DNA of 64,000 bases from Protonemura montana (GCA_947568835.1 CANOQG010000006.1:124001-188000), one strand, 5' to 3'; positions 23,101-36,865 are shown, counted from the first letter of the stretch. The notes: generated from the sequence alone by a model not told the origin. Program-made: numbers and translations.

Positions 23101-24989
23101 CCCCATGTCCTGCCCCATGTCCTGCCCTATGTCCTGCCCCATGTCCTGCCCCATGTCTTGCCCCATGTCCCATGTCCTGCCCCATGTCCTGCCCCATGTC
23201 CTACCCCATGTCCTGCCCTATGTCCTGTCTAATGTCCTGCCCCATGTCCTGCCCCATGTCCTGCTCCATGTCCTGCCCCATGTCCTGCTCCATGTCCCAT
23301 GTCCTGCCCCATGTCCTGCCCCATGTCCTGTCCCATGTCCTGCCTCATCTCCTGCCCCATGTCCTGCCCCATGTCCTGCCCCATGTCCTGCCCCATGTCC
23401 TGTCCCATGTCCTGCCCCATTTCATGCCCCATGTCCTGCCCCATGTCCTGCCCCATGTCCCATGTCCTGCCCCATGTCCTGCCCCATGTCCTGTCACATT
23501 TCCTGCCCCATGTCCTGCCCCATGTCCTGCCCCATGTCCTGCCCCATGTCCTGCCCCATGTTCTGCCCCATGTCCTGCCCTATGTCTTGCCCCATGTCCC
23601 ATGTCCTGCCCCATGTCCTGCCCCATGTCCTGCCCCATGTCCTTCCCTATGTCCTGTCCTATGTCCTGCCCCATGTCCTGCCCCATGTCCTGCTCCATGT
23701 CCTCCCCCTGTCCTGCCCCATGTCCCATGTCCTGCCCCATGTCCTGCCCCATGTCCTGCCCCATGTCCTGCCCTATGTCCTGCCCCATGTCCTGCCCCAT
23801 GTCCTGCCCCATGTCCTGTCCCATGTCATGTCCCATGTCCTGCTCCATGTCCTGCCCCATGTCCTGCCCCATGTCCTGCCCTATGTCCTGCCCCATGTCC
23901 TGCCCCATGTCCTGCCCCATGTCCTGCCCTATGTCCTGCCCCATGTCCTGCCCCATGTCCCATGTCCTGCCCCATGTCCTGCCCCATGTCCTGTCCCATT
24001 TCCTGCCCCATGTCCTACCCCATGTCCTGCCCCATGTCCTGCCCCATGTCCTGCCCCATGTCCTGCCTCATGTCCTGCCCCATGTCTTGCCCCATGTCCC
24101 ATGTCCTGCCCCATGTCCTGCCCCATGTCCTGCCCCATGTCCTGCCCTATGTCCTGTCTTATGTCCTGCCCCATGTAATGCCCCATGTCCTGCTCCATGT
24201 CCTCCCCCTGTCCTGCCCTATGTCTTATGTCCTGCCCCATGTCCTGCCTCATGTCCTGCCCCATGTCCTTCCCTATGTCCTGTCCCATGTCCTGCCCCAT
24301 TTCCTGCCCCATGTCCTGCTCCATGTCCTGCCCCATGTCCTGCCCCATGTCCCGCTCCATGTCCTCCCCCTGTCCTGCCTCATGTCCCATGTCCTGCCCC
24401 ATGTCCTGCCCCATGTCCTGCCCCATGTCCTGCCCCATGTCCTGTCCCATGTCCAGCCCCATGTTTTGCCCCATGTCCTGTCCAATGTCCTGCCTTATGT
24501 CCTGCCCCATGTCCTGCCCCATGTCCTGCCCCATGTCCTTCCCTATGTCCTGTCCCATGTCCTGCCCCATGTCCTGCCCCATGTCCTGCCCCATGTTCTG
24601 CCCCATGTCCTGCCCTATGTCTTGCCCCATGTCCCATGTCCTGCCCCATGTCCTGCCCCATGTCCTGCCCCATGTCCTTCCCTATGTCCTGTCCTATGTC
24701 CTGCCCCATGTCCTGCCCCATGTCCTGCTCCATGTCCTCCCCCTGTCCTGCCCCATGTCCCATGTCCTGCCCCATGTCCTGCCCCATGTCCTGCCCTATG
24801 TCCTGCCCTATGTCCTGTCCCATGTCCTGCCCCATGTCCTGCCCTATGTCCTGCCCTATGTCCTGCCCCATGTCTTGCCCCATGTCCCATGTCCTGCCCC
24901 ATGTCCTGCCCCATGTCCTGCCCCATGTCCTGCCCTATGTCCTGCCCCATGTCCTGCCCCATTTTCTGCTCCATGTTCCACCCCATGTC

Positions 24990-27900
24990 CTGCCCCATGT
25001 CCCATGTCATGCCCCATGTCCTGCCCCATGTCCTGCCCCATGTCCTGTCCCATGTCCTGCTCCATGTCCTGCCCCATGTCTTACCTCATGTCCCATGTCC
25101 TGCCTCATGTCCTGCCCCATGTCCTGCCCCATATCCTGCCCCATGTCCTGCCCCATGTCCTGCCCCATGTCCTGTCCCATGTCCTGCCCAATGTCCTGCC
25201 CCATGTCCTGCCCCATGTCCTGCCCTATGTCCTGCCCCATGTCCTGCCCCATGTCCTGCCCCATGTCCTGTCCCATGTCATGTCCCATGTCCTGCTCCAT
25301 GTCCTGCCCCATGTCCTGCTCCATGTCCTGCCCTATGTCCTGCCCCATGTCCTGCCCCATGTCTTTCCCCATGTCCCATGTCCTGCCCCATGTCCTGCCC
25401 CATGTCCTGCCCCATGTCCTGCCCCATGTCCTGTCCCATGTCCTGCCTCATGTCCTGCCCCATGTCCTGCCCCATAGCCTGGCCTATGTCCTGCCCCATG
25501 TCCTGTCCCATGTCCTGCCCCATGTCCTGCCCCATGTCCTGCCCCATGTCCTGCCCCATGTCCTGCCCCATGTCCTGTCCCATGTCATGTCCCATGTCCT
25601 GCTCCATGTCCTGCCCCATGTCCTGCCCCATGTCCTGCCCTATGTCCTGTCCCATGTCCTGCCCCATGTCCTGCCCCATGTCCTGCCCCATGTCCTGCCC
25701 CATGTCTTTCCCCATGTCCCATGTCCTGCCCCATGTCCTGCCCCATGTCCTGCCCCATGTCCTGCCCCATGTCCTGTCCCATGTCCTGCCTCATGTCCTG
25801 CCCCATGTCCTGCCCCATAGCCTGGCCTATGTCCTGCCCCATGTCCTGTCCCATGTCCTGCCCCATGTCCTGCCCCATGTCCTGCCCCATGTCCTGCCCC
25901 ATGTCCTGCCCCATGTCCTGTCCCATGTCATGTCCCATGTCCTGCTCCATGTCCTGCCCCATGTCCTGCCCCATGTCCTGCCCTATGTCCTGCCCCATGT
26001 CCTGCCCCATGTCCTGCCCCATGTCCTGCCCCATGTCCTGCCCTATGTCCTGCCCCATGTCCTGCCCCATGTCTTGCCCCATGTCCCATGTCCTGCCCCA
26101 TGTCCTGCCCCATGTCCTACCCCATGTCCTGCCCTATGTCCTGTCTAATGTCCTGCCCCATGTCCTGCCCCATGTCCTGCTCCATGTCCTGCCCCATGTC
26201 CTGCTCCATGTCCCATGTCCTGCCCCATGTCCTGCCCCATGTCCTGTCCCATGTCCTGCCTCATCTCCTGCCCCATGTCCTGCCCCATGTCCTGCCCCAT
26301 GTCCTGCCCCATGTCCTGTCCCATGTCCTGCCCCATTTCATGCCCCATGTCCTGCCCCATGTCCTGCCCCATGTCCCATGTCCTGCCCCATGTCCTGCCC
26401 CATGTCCTGTCACATTTCCTGCCCCATGTCCTGCCCCATGTCCTGCCCCATGTCCTGCCCCATGTCCTGCCCCATGTTCTGCCCCATGTCCTGCCCTATG
26501 TCTTGCCCCATGTCCCATGTCCTGCCCCATGTCCTGCCCCATGTCCTGCCCCATGTCCTTCCCTATGTCCTGTCCTATGTCCTGCCCCATGTCCTGCCCC
26601 ATGTCCTGCTCCATGTCCTCCCCCTGTCCTGCCCCATGTCCCATGTCCTGCCCCATGTCCTGCCCCATGTCCTGCCCCATGTCCTGCCCTATGTCCTGCC
26701 CCATGTCCTGCCCCATGTCCTGCCCCATGTCCTGTCCCATGTCATGTCCCATGTCCTGCCCCATGTCCTGCCCTATGTCTTGCCCCATGTCCCATGTCCT
26801 GCCCCATGTCCTTCCCTATGTCCTGTCCCATGTCCTGCCCCATTTCCTGCCCCATGTCCTGCCCCATGTCCTGCCCCATGTCCTGCCTCATGTCCTGCCC
26901 CATGTCTTGCCCCATGTCCCATGTCCTGCCCCATGTCATGCCCCATGTCCTGCCCCATGTCCTGCCCCATGTCCTGTCCCATGTCCTGCTCCATGTCCTG
27001 CCCCATGTCTTACCTCATGTCCCATGTCCTGCCTCATGTCCTGCCCCATGTCCTGCCCCATATCCTGCCCCATGTCCTGCCCCATGTCCTGCCCCATGTC
27101 CTGTCCCATGTCCTGCCCAATGTCCTGCCCCATGTCCTGCCCCATGTCCTGCCCTATGTCCTGCCCCATGTCCTGCCCCATGTCCTGCCCCATGTCCTGT
27201 CCCATGTCATGTCCCATGTCCTGCTCCATGTCCTGCCCCATGTCCTGCTCCATGTCCTGCCCTATGTCCTGCCCCATGTCCTGCCCCATGTCTTTCCCCA
27301 TGTCCCATGTCCTGCCCCATGTCCTGCCCCATGTCCTGCCCCATGTCCTGCCCCATGTCCTGTCCCATGTCCTGCCTCATGTCCTGCCCCATGTCCTGCC
27401 CCATAGCCTGGCCTATGTCCTGCCCCATGTCCTGTCCCATGTCCTGCCCCATGTCCTGCCCCATGTCCTGCCCCATGTCCTGCCCCATGTCCTGCCCCAT
27501 GTCCTGTCCCATGTCATGTCCCATGTCCTGCTCCATGTCCTGCCCCATGTCCTGCCCCATGTCCTGCCCTATGTCCTGTCCCATGTCCTGCCCCATGTCC
27601 TGCCCCATGTCCTGCCCCATGTCCTGCCCCATGTCTTTCCCCATGTCCCATGTCCTGCCCCATGTCCTGCCCCATGTCCTGCCCCATGTCCTGCCCCATG
27701 TCCTGTCCCATGTCCTGCCTCATGTCCTGCCCCATGTCCTGCCCCATAGCCTGGCCTATGTCCTGCCCCATGTCCTGTCCCATGTCCTGCCCCATGTCCT
27801 GCCCCATGTCCTGCCCCATGTCCTGCCCCATGTCCTGCCCCATGTCCTGTCCCATGTCATGTCCCATGTCCTGCTCCATGTCCTGCCCCATGTCCTGCCC

Positions 27901-28640
27901 CATGTCCTGCCCTATGTCCTGCCCCATGTCCTGCCCCATGTCCTGCCCCATGTCCTGCCCCATGTCCTGCCCTATGTCCTGCCCCATGTCCTGCCCCATG
28001 TCTTGCCCCATGTCCCATGTCCTGCCCCATGTCCTGCCCCATGTCCTACCCCATGTCCTGCCCTATGTCCTGTCTAATGTCCTGCCCCATGTCCTGCCCC
28101 ATGTCCTGCTCCATGTCCTGCCCCATGTCCTGCTCCATGTCCCATGTCCTGCCCCATGTCCTGCCCCATGTCCTGTCCCATGTCCTGCCTCATCTCCTGC
28201 CCCATGTCCTGCCCCATGTCCTGCCCCATGTCCTGCCCCATGTCCTGTCCCATGTCCTGCCCCATTTCATGCCCCATGTCCTGCCCCATGTCCTGCCCCA
28301 TGTCCCATGTCCTGCCCCATGTCCTGCCCCATGTCCTGTCACATTTCCTGCCCCATGTCCTGCCCCATGTCCTGCCCCATGTCCTGCCCCATGTCCTGCC
28401 CCATGTTCTGCCCCATGTCCTGCCCTATGTCTTGCCCCATGTCCCATGTCCTGCCCCATGTCCTGCCCCATGTCCTGCCCCATGTCCTTCCCTATGTCCT
28501 GTCCTATGTCCTGCCCCATGTCCTGCCCCATGTCCTGCTCCATGTCCTCCCCCTGTCCTGCCCCATGTCCCATGTCCTGCCCCATGTCCTGCCCCATGTC
28601 CTGCCCCATGTCCTGCCCTATGTCCTGCCCCATGTCCTGC
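24990..28640. repeat. Tandem duplication of about 1.93 kb in array B
   Basis: Landmarks repeat with a constant offset of 1,929 bp: 25007 with 26936, 25721 with 27650, 25928 with 27857 and 26145 with 28074. The copies share a private variant, an extra GCTCC monomer near 25318 and 27247, which other copies of this block lack. The outer limits are estimates. A flanking segment of about 2.5 kb also recurs at offset 4,845 (for example 24185 with 29030), so block copying happened more than once here. Confidence 0.75.
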
Positions 28641-31600
28641 CCCATGTCCTGCCCCATGTCCTGTCCCATGTCATGTCCCATGTCCTGCTCCATGTCCTGC
28701 CCCATGTCCTGCCCCATGTCCTGCCCTATGTCCTGCCCCATGTCCTGCCCCATGTCCTGCCCCATGTCCTGCCCTATGTCCTGCCCCATGTCCTGCCCCA
28801 TGTCCCATGTCCTGCCCCATGTCCTGCCCCATGTCCTGTCCCATTTCCTGCCCCATGTCCTACCCCATGTCCTGCCCCATGTCCTGCCCCATGTCCTGCC
28901 CCATGTCCTGCCTCATGTCCTGCCCCATGTCTTGCCCCATGTCCCATGTCCTGCCCCATGTCCTGCCCCATGTCCTGCCCCATGTCCTGCCCTATGTCCT
29001 GTCTTATGTCCTGCCCCATGTAATGCCCCATGTCCTGCTCCATGTCCTCCCCCTGTCCTGCCCTATGTCTTATGTCCTGCCCCATGTCCTGCCTCATGTC
29101 CTGCCCCATGTCCTTCCCTATGTCCTGTCCCATGTCCTGCCCCATTTCCTGCCCCATGTCCTGCTCCATGTCCTGCCCCATGTCCTGCCCCATGTCCCGC
29201 TCCATGTCCTCCCCCTGTCCTGCCTCATGTCCCATGTCCTGCCCCATGTCCTGCCCCATGTCCTGCCCCATGTCCTGCCCCATGTCCTGTCCCATGTCCA
29301 GCCCCATGTTTTGCCCCATGTCCTGTCCAATGTCCTGCCTTATGTCCTGCCCCATGTCCTGCCCCATGTCCTGCCCCATGTCCTTCCCTATGTCCTGTCC
29401 CATGTCCTGCCCCATGTCCTGCCCCATGTCCTGCCCCATGTTCTGCCCCATGTCCTGCCCTATGTCTTGCCCCATGTCCCATGTCCTGCCCCATGTCCTG
29501 CCCCATGTCCTGCCCCATGTCCTTCCCTATGTCCTGTCCTATGTCCTGCCCCATGTCCTGCCCCATGTCCTGCTCCATGTCCTCCCCCTGTCCTGCCCCA
29601 TGTCCCATGTCCTGCCCCATGTCCTGCCCCATGTCCTGCCCTATGTCCTGCCCTATGTCCTGTCCCATGTCCTGCCCCATGTCCTGCCCTATGTCCTGCC
29701 CTATGTCCTGCCCCATGTCTTGCCCCATGTCCCATGTCCTGCCCCATGTCCTGCCCCATGTCCTGCCCCATGTCCTGCCCTATGTCCTGCCCCATGTCCT
29801 GCCCCATTTTCTGCTCCATGTTCCACCCCATGTCCTGCCCCATGTCCCATGTCATGCCCCATGTCCTGCCCCATGTCCTGCCCCATGTCCTGTCCCATGT
29901 CCTGCTCCATGTCCTGCCCCATGTCTTACCTCATGTCCCATGTCCTGCCTCATGTCCTGCCCCATGTCCTGCCCCATATCCTGCCCCATGTCCTGCCCCA
30001 TGTCCTGCCCCATGTCCTGTCCCATGTCCTGCCCAATGTCCTGCCCCATGTCCTGCCCCATGTCCTGCCCTATGTCCTGCCCCATGTCCTGCCCCATGTC
30101 CTGCCCCATGTCCTGTCCCATGTCATGTCCCATGTCCTGCTCCATGTCCTGCCCCATGTCCTGCCCCATGTCCTGCCCTATGTCCTGCCCCATGTCCTGC
30201 CCCATGTCTTTCCCCATGTCCCATGTCCTGCCCCATGTCCTGCCCCATGTCCTGCCCCATGTCCTGCCCCATGTCCTGTCCCATGTCCTGCCTCATGTCC
30301 TGCCCCATGTCCTGCCCCATAGCCTGGCCTATGTCCTGCCCCATGTCCTGTCCCATGTCCTGCCCCATGTCCTGCCCCATGTCCTGCCCCATGTCCTGCC
30401 CCATGTCCTGCCCCATGTCCTGTCCCATGTCATGTCCCATGTCCTGCTCCATGTCCTGCCCCATGTCCTGCCCCATGTCCTGCCCTATGTCCTGCCCCAT
30501 GTCCTGCCCCATGTCCTGCCCCATGTCCTGCCCCATGTCCTGCCCTATGTCCTGCCCCATGTCCTGCCCCATGTCTTGCCCCATGTCCCATGTCCTGCCC
30601 CATGTCCTGCCCCATGTCCTACCCCATGTCCTGCCCTATGTCCTGTCTAATGTCCTGCCCCATGTCCTGCCCCATGTCCTGCTCCATGTCCTGCCCCATG
30701 TCCTGCTCCATGTCCCATGTCCTGCCCCATGTCCTGCCCCATGTCCTGTCCCATGTCCTGCCTCATCTCCTGCCCCATGTCCTGCCCCATGTCCTGCCCC
30801 ATGTCCTGCCCCATGTCCTGTCCCATGTCCTGCCCCATTTCATGCCCCATGTCCTGCCCCATGTCCTGCCCCATGTCCCATGTCCTGCCCCATGTCCTGC
30901 CCCATGTCCTGTCACATTTCCTGCCCCATGTCCTGCCCCATGTCCTGCCCCATGTCCTGCCCTATGTCCTGCCCCATGTCCTGCCCCATGTCCTGCCCTA
31001 TGTCCTGTCCCATGTCCTGTCCCATGTCCTGCCCCATGTCCTGCCCCATGTCCTTCCCTATGTCCTGTCCCATGTCCTGCCCCATGTCCTGCCCCATGTC
31101 CTGCTCCATGTCCTCCCCCTGTCCTGCCTCATGTCCCATGTCCTGCCCCGTGTCCTGCCCAATGTCCTGCCCCATGTCCTGCCCTATGTCCTGTCCCATG
31201 TCCTGCCCCATGTCCTGCCCCATGTCCTGCCCCATGTCCTGCCCCATGTCTTTCCCCATGTCCCATGTCCTGCCCCATGTCCTGCCCCATGTCCTGCCCC
31301 ATGTCCTGCCCCATGTCCTGTCCCATGTCCTGCCTCATGTCCTGCCCCATGTCCTGCCCCATAGCCTGGCCTATGTCCTGCCCCATGTCCTGTCCCATGT
31401 CCTGCCTCATGTCCTGCCCCATGTCCTGCCCCATAGCCTGGCCTATGTCCTGCCCCATGTCCTGTCCCATGTCCTGCCCCATGTCCTGCCCCATGTCCTG
31501 TCCCATGTCCTGCCTCATCTCCTGCCCCATGTCCTGCCCCATGTCATGTCCCATGTCCTGCTCCATGTCCTGCCCCATGTCCTGCCCCATTTCATGCCCC

Positions 31601-34598
31601 ATGTCCTGCCCCATGTCCTGCCCCATGTCCCATGTCCTGCCCCATGTCCTGCCCCATGTCCTGTCACATTTCCTGCCCCATGTCCTGCCCCATGTCCTGC
31701 CCCATGTCCTGCCCCATGTCCTGCCCCATGTTCTGCCCCATGTCCTGCCCTATGTCTTGCCCCATGTCCCATGTCCTGCCCCATGTCCTGCCCCATGTCC
31801 TGCCCCATGTCCTTCCCTATGTCCTGTCCTATGTCCTGCCCCATGTCCTGCCCCATGTCCTGCTCCATGTCCTCCCCCTGTCCTGCCCCATGTCCCATGT
31901 CCTGCCCCATGTCCTGCCCCATGTCCTGCCCCATGTCCTGCCCTATGTCCTGTCCCATGTCCTGCCCCATGTCCTGCCCTATGTCCTGCCCTATGTCCTG
32001 CCCCATGTCTTGCCCCATGTCCCATGTCCTGCCCCATGTCCTGCCCCATGTCCTGCCCCATGTCCTGCCCTATGTCCTGCCCCATGTCCTGCCCCATTTT
32101 CTGCTCCATGTTCCACCCCATGTCCTGCCCCATGTCCCATGTCATGCCCCATGTCCTGCCCCATGTCCTGCCCCATGTCCTGTCCCATGTCCTGCTCCAT
32201 GTCCTGCCCCATGTCTTACCTCATGTCCCATGTCCTGCCTCATGTCCTGCCCCATGTCCTGCCCCATATCCTGCCCCATGTCCTGCCCCATGTCCTGCCC
32301 CATGTCCTGTCCCATGTCCTGCCCAATGTCCTGCCCCATGTCCTGCCCCATGTCCTGCCCTATGTCCTGCCCCATGTCCTGCCCCATGTCCTGCCCCATG
32401 TCCTGTCCCATGTCATGTCCCATGTCCTGCTCCATGTCCTGCCCCATGTCCTGCCCCATGTCCTGCCCTATGTCCTGCCCCATGTCCTGCCCCATGTCCT
32501 GCCCCATGTCCTGCCCTATGTCCTGCCCCATGTCCTGCCCCATGTCCCATGTCCTGCCCCATGTCCTGCCCCATGTCCTGTCCCATTTCCTGCCCCATGT
32601 CCTACCCCATGTCCTGCCCCATGTCCTGCCCCATGTCCTGCCCCATGTCCTGCCTCATGTCCTGCCCCATGTCTTGCCCCATGTCCCATGTCCTGCCCCA
32701 TGTCCTGCCCCATGTCCTGCCACATGTCCTGCCCTATGTCCTGTCTTATGTCCTGCCCCATGTAATGCCCCATGTCCTGCTCCATGTCCTCCCCCTGTCC
32801 TGCCCTATGTCTTATGTCCTGCCCCATGTCCTGCCTCATGTCCTGCCCCATGTCCTTCCCTATGTCCTGTCCCATGTCCTGCCCCATTTCCTGCCCCATG
32901 TCCTGCTCCATGTCCTGCCCCATGTCCTGCCCCATGTCCCGCTCCATGTCCTCCCCCTGTCCTGCCTCATGTCCCATGTCCTGCCCCATGTCCTGCCCCA
33001 TGTCCTGCCCCATGTCCTGCCCCATGTCCTGTCCCATGTCCAGCCCCATGTTTTGCCCCATGTCCTGTCCAATGTCCTGCCTTATGTCCTGCCCCATGTC
33101 CTGCCCCATGTCCTGCCCCATGTCCTTCCCTATGTCCTGTCCCATGTCCTGCCCCATGTCCTGCCCCATGTCCTGCTTCATGTCCTCCCCCTGTCCTGCC
33201 TCATGTCCCATGTCCTGCCCCGTGTACTGCCCAATGTCCTGCCCTATGTCCTGCCCTATGTCCTGTCCCATGTCCTGCCCCATGTCCTGCCCCATGTCCT
33301 GCCCCATGTCCTGCCCCATGTCTTTCCCCATGTCCCATGTCCTGCCCCATGTCCTGCCCCATGTCCTGCCCCATGTCCTGCCCCATGTCCTGTCCCATGT
33401 CCTGCCTCATGTCCTGCCCCATGTCCTGCCCCATAGCCTGGCCTATGTCCTGCCCCATGTCCTGTCCCATGTCCTGCCCCATGTTTTGCCCCATGTCCTG
33501 CCCCATGTCCTGCCCTATGTCCTGTCCCATGTCCTGCCCCATGTCCTGCCCCATGTCCTGTCCCATGTCCTGCCTCATGTCCTACCCCATGTCCTGCCCT
33601 ATGTCCTGCCCCATGTCCTGCCCCATGTCCTGCCCCATGTCTTTCCCCATGTCCCATGTCCTGCCCCATGTCATGCCCCATGTCCTGCCCCATGTCCTGC
33701 CCCATGTCCTGTCCCATGTCCTGCTCCATGTCCTGCCCCATGTCTTACCTCATGTCCCATGTCCTGCCTCATGTCCTGCCCCATGTCCTGCCCCATATCC
33801 TGCCCCATGTCCTGCCCCATGTCCTGCCCCATGTCCTGTCCCATGTCCTGCCCAATGTCCTGCCCCATGTCCTGCTCCATGTCCTGCCCCATGTCCTGCC
33901 CCATGTCCTGCCCTATGTCCTGCCCCATGTCCTGCCCCATGTCCTGCCCCATGTCCCATGTCCTGCCCCATGTCCTGCCCCTTGTCCTGTCCCATTTCCT
34001 GCCCCATGTCCTACCCCATGTCCTGCCCCATGTCCTGCCCCATGTCCTGCCCCATGTCCTGCCTCATGTCCTGCCCCATGTCTTGCCCCATGTCCCATGT
34101 CCTGCCCCATGTCCTGCCCCATGTCCTGCCCCATGTCCTGCCCTATTTCCTGTCTCATGTCCTGCCCCATGTAATGCCCCATGTCCTGCTCCATGTCCTC
34201 CCCCTGTCCTGCCCTATGTCTTATGTCCTGCCCCATGTCCTGCCTCATGTCCTGCCCCATGTCCTGCCCTATGTCCTGTCCCATGTCCTGCCCCATTTCC
34301 TGCCCCATGTCCTGCTCCATGTCCTGCCCCATGTCCTGCCCCATGTCCCGCTCCATGTCCTCCCCCTGTCCTGCCTCATGTCCCATGTCCTGCCCCATGT
34401 CCTGCCCCATGTCCTGCCCCATGTCCTGCCCCATGTCCTGTCCCATGTCCTGCCCCATGTTTTGCCCCATGTCCTGTCCAATGTCCTGCCTCATGTCCTG
34501 CCCCATGTCCTGCCCCATGTCCTGCCTCATGTCCTGCCCCATGTCCTACCCTATGTCCTGCCCCATGTCCTGCCCCATGTCCTGTACCATGTCTTGTC

Positions 34599-36486
34599 TG
34601 ACATCACCGCATCCGATGTCCTCTAACAGGAAGCCTCGGACCGCACCATTCCGCCTCTCTGACATAAGACTTCCCAATCCCCTTATACTGCTCAAACGTA
34701 AGAAGAAAGAATTCCGCCATCTGATATCTACATCGCGGCAATCATTTCCATAATATACCCTGCCTCATGTACTGCCATAAGTCCTGCCCTATGTTATGCC
34801 CTATGCCCTGCCCCATAAACTGTGTTATGTCCTGACTGACATCACGGCATCTGATGTCCTCATCCCAGAAAGCCGAGGACCGCAATACTCCGCCTTCTGG
34901 CTTCAGCCAGTCCTGTCCTGTCCAATGACCTGTTCCATGTTATGCCCCACATCCTGCCGCATAGCTCCGACTATGTCAAACACATCTTAGGTCTTATGTC
35001 CTCCCCCATGTCCTGTCGCATGTCATGCACTATGTCCTGCCCCATGTCCTGTACCAAGTCTTGTCTGACATCACCGCATCCGATGTCCTCTACCAGGAAG
35101 CCTCGGACCTCACTACTCCGCCTCCTCTGACCCATGACTTCCAAATCCCCTTATAGTGCTCCCAAGAAAGAAGAAAGAATGCCGCCTGCTGATCTCTACA
35201 TCGCGGCAATCATTTCCCACCCATACCCTGCCTCATGTACTGCCAAAGTCCTGCCCTATGTTATGCCCAATGCCCTGCCCCATGAACTGTACCATGTCCT
35301 GACTGACATCACGGCATCTGATGTCCTCATCCCAGAAAGCCGAGGACCCCAATACTCCGCCTTCTGCCTTCAGCCAGTCATGTCCTGTACTATGTCCTGC
35401 CCCATGTTATGCCCCACATCCTGCCGCATATCCTGCCCAATGCCCCGACTATGTCGAACACATCTAACATCTTATGTTCTCCCCCATGTCCTGTCGCATG
35501 TCATGCACTATGTCCTGCCCCATGTCCTGTATCATGTCTTGTCTGACATCACCGCATCCGATGTCCTCTACCAGGAAGCCTCGGACCGCACTACTCCGCC
35601 TCCTCTGACCCATGACTTCCAAATCCCCTTATAGTGCTCCCAAGAAAGAAGAAAGAATGCCGCCTGCTGATCTCTACATCGCGGCAATCATTTCCACCCA
35701 TACCCTGCCTCATGTACTGCCATAAGTCCTGCCCTATGTTATGCCCTATGCCCTGCCCCATGAACTGTATTATGTCCTGACTGACATCACGGCATCTGAT
35801 GTCCTCATCCCAGAAAGCCGAGGACCCCAATACTCCGCCTTCTGCCTTCAGCCAATCCTGTCCTGTCCTATGTCCTGCCCCATGTTATGCCCCACATCCT
35901 GCCGCATAGCTCCGACTATGTCAAACACATCTTAGGTCTTATGTCCTCCCCCATGTCCTGTCGCATGTCATGCACTATGTCCTGCCCCATGTCCTGTACC
36001 ATGTCTTGTCTGACATAACCGCATCCGATGTCCTCTACCAGGAAGCCTCGGACCGCACTACTCCGCCTCCTCTGACCCATGACTTCCAAATCCCCTTATA
36101 GTGCTCCCAAGAAAGAAGAAAGAATGCCGCCTGCTGATCTACATCGGGGCAATCATTTATACCCATACCCTGCCTCATGTACTGCCATAAGTCCTGCCCT
36201 ATGTTATGCCCTATGCCCTGCCCCATGAACTGTATTATGTCCTGACTGACATCACGGCATCTGATGTCCTCATCCCAGAAAGCCGAGGACCGCAATACTC
36301 CGCCTTCTGGCTTCAGCCAGTCCTGTCCTGTCCTATGACCTGCCCCATGTTATGCCCCACATCCTGCCGCATATCCTGCCCAATGCCCCGACTATGTCAA
36401 ACACATCTTGGGTCTTATGTCCTCCCCGATGTCCTGGGGCATGTCCTGCACCAAGTCCTGCCCCATGTCCTGCACCATGTCTTGTC
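34599..36486. repeat. Dimeric complex repeat in island 2, four dimers
   Basis: Same a/b alternation as 6256-8143. Type a starts at 34599, 35066, 35544 and 36011; type b at 34837, 35304, 35782 and 36247. A frame of 166 codons (35134-35634) reads through one dimer. It is also open at 6791-7291 and 53904-54404, but this follows from copying rather than showing coding use. Confidence 0.88.
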
Positions 36487-36788
36487 TGACACCATCGCAT
36501 CCGATGTCCTCATCCAGAATGCCGCGGACCCCGATACTTTGCCTTCTCAGACACATGGATTCCCAATTCATTTACACTGCTACTACGTTATAAGAAAGAA
36601 TGCCCGCTAGATCGCGACCATCATTTTCACCGGAGACCAAACGCATCCTCCTCATCTCAGCTAGTTCTGCTCCATGTCCTGCCTTATGTCCTGATCCACA
36701 TCCTGCCCCAAGTCCTGCCCCACGTTATGCCCTAAGCCCTGCCCTATGTCCTGTACGATGTCCTGTTTCGCCTCTCCCGCCTCCTCTG

Positions 36789-36865
36789 CAGTTCATTGCC
36801 TCTGCCTTGCCGAAAGTTCATTGACCTCTCTTTAGCCGAAAGGTCATCGACCTTTGTCTTGCTGA
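36789..36865. repeat. 26-bp imperfect tandem repeat, three copies (island 2)
   Basis: Copy of the tract at 8446-8522, same number of units. Confidence 0.75.

Larger units (their letters stand above)
8991..34583. repeat. 12-bp minisatellite array B (largest, both ends seen)
   Basis: About 25.6 kb, roughly 2,130 units of ATGTCCTGCCCC. Recurring variants make a higher-order structure. A TGTCTAATG variant puts a TAA ending at 9422, 12115, 13157, 14148, 14908, 15950, 16893, 19610, 20652, 22190, 23232, 26148, 28077 and 30650. An ATAGCCTGG variant puts a TAG ending at 11787, 12829, 15622, 18951, 19282, 20324, 21862, 22904, 25477, 25820, 27406, 27749, 30322, 31364 and 33436. The left edge abuts the CpG-rich tail of island 1. 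The right edge joins island 2 in the middle of a repeat unit. It contains an open frame of 2,160 codons (28144-34626, which runs just past the array edge); I consider it an artefact of the stop-free unit. Confidence 0.97.

Noticed and set aside
8991-34583. CRISPR array
   Set aside because: Repeats are 12 bp, contiguous and without unique spacers, and there are no cas genes.
28144-34626. A 2,160-codon open frame of CPMS, HVLP and CPAP repeats as a giant cysteine- and proline-rich protein gene
   Set aside because: All six frames are open by the arithmetic of the 12-bp unit. Frame changes at the 7-bp unit are tolerated everywhere, start and stop are variant monomers, and no promoter, signal peptide or non-repeat domain is present. 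The same logic removes the other long frames, such as 42797-47311, 40797-45155 and 9489-13157.
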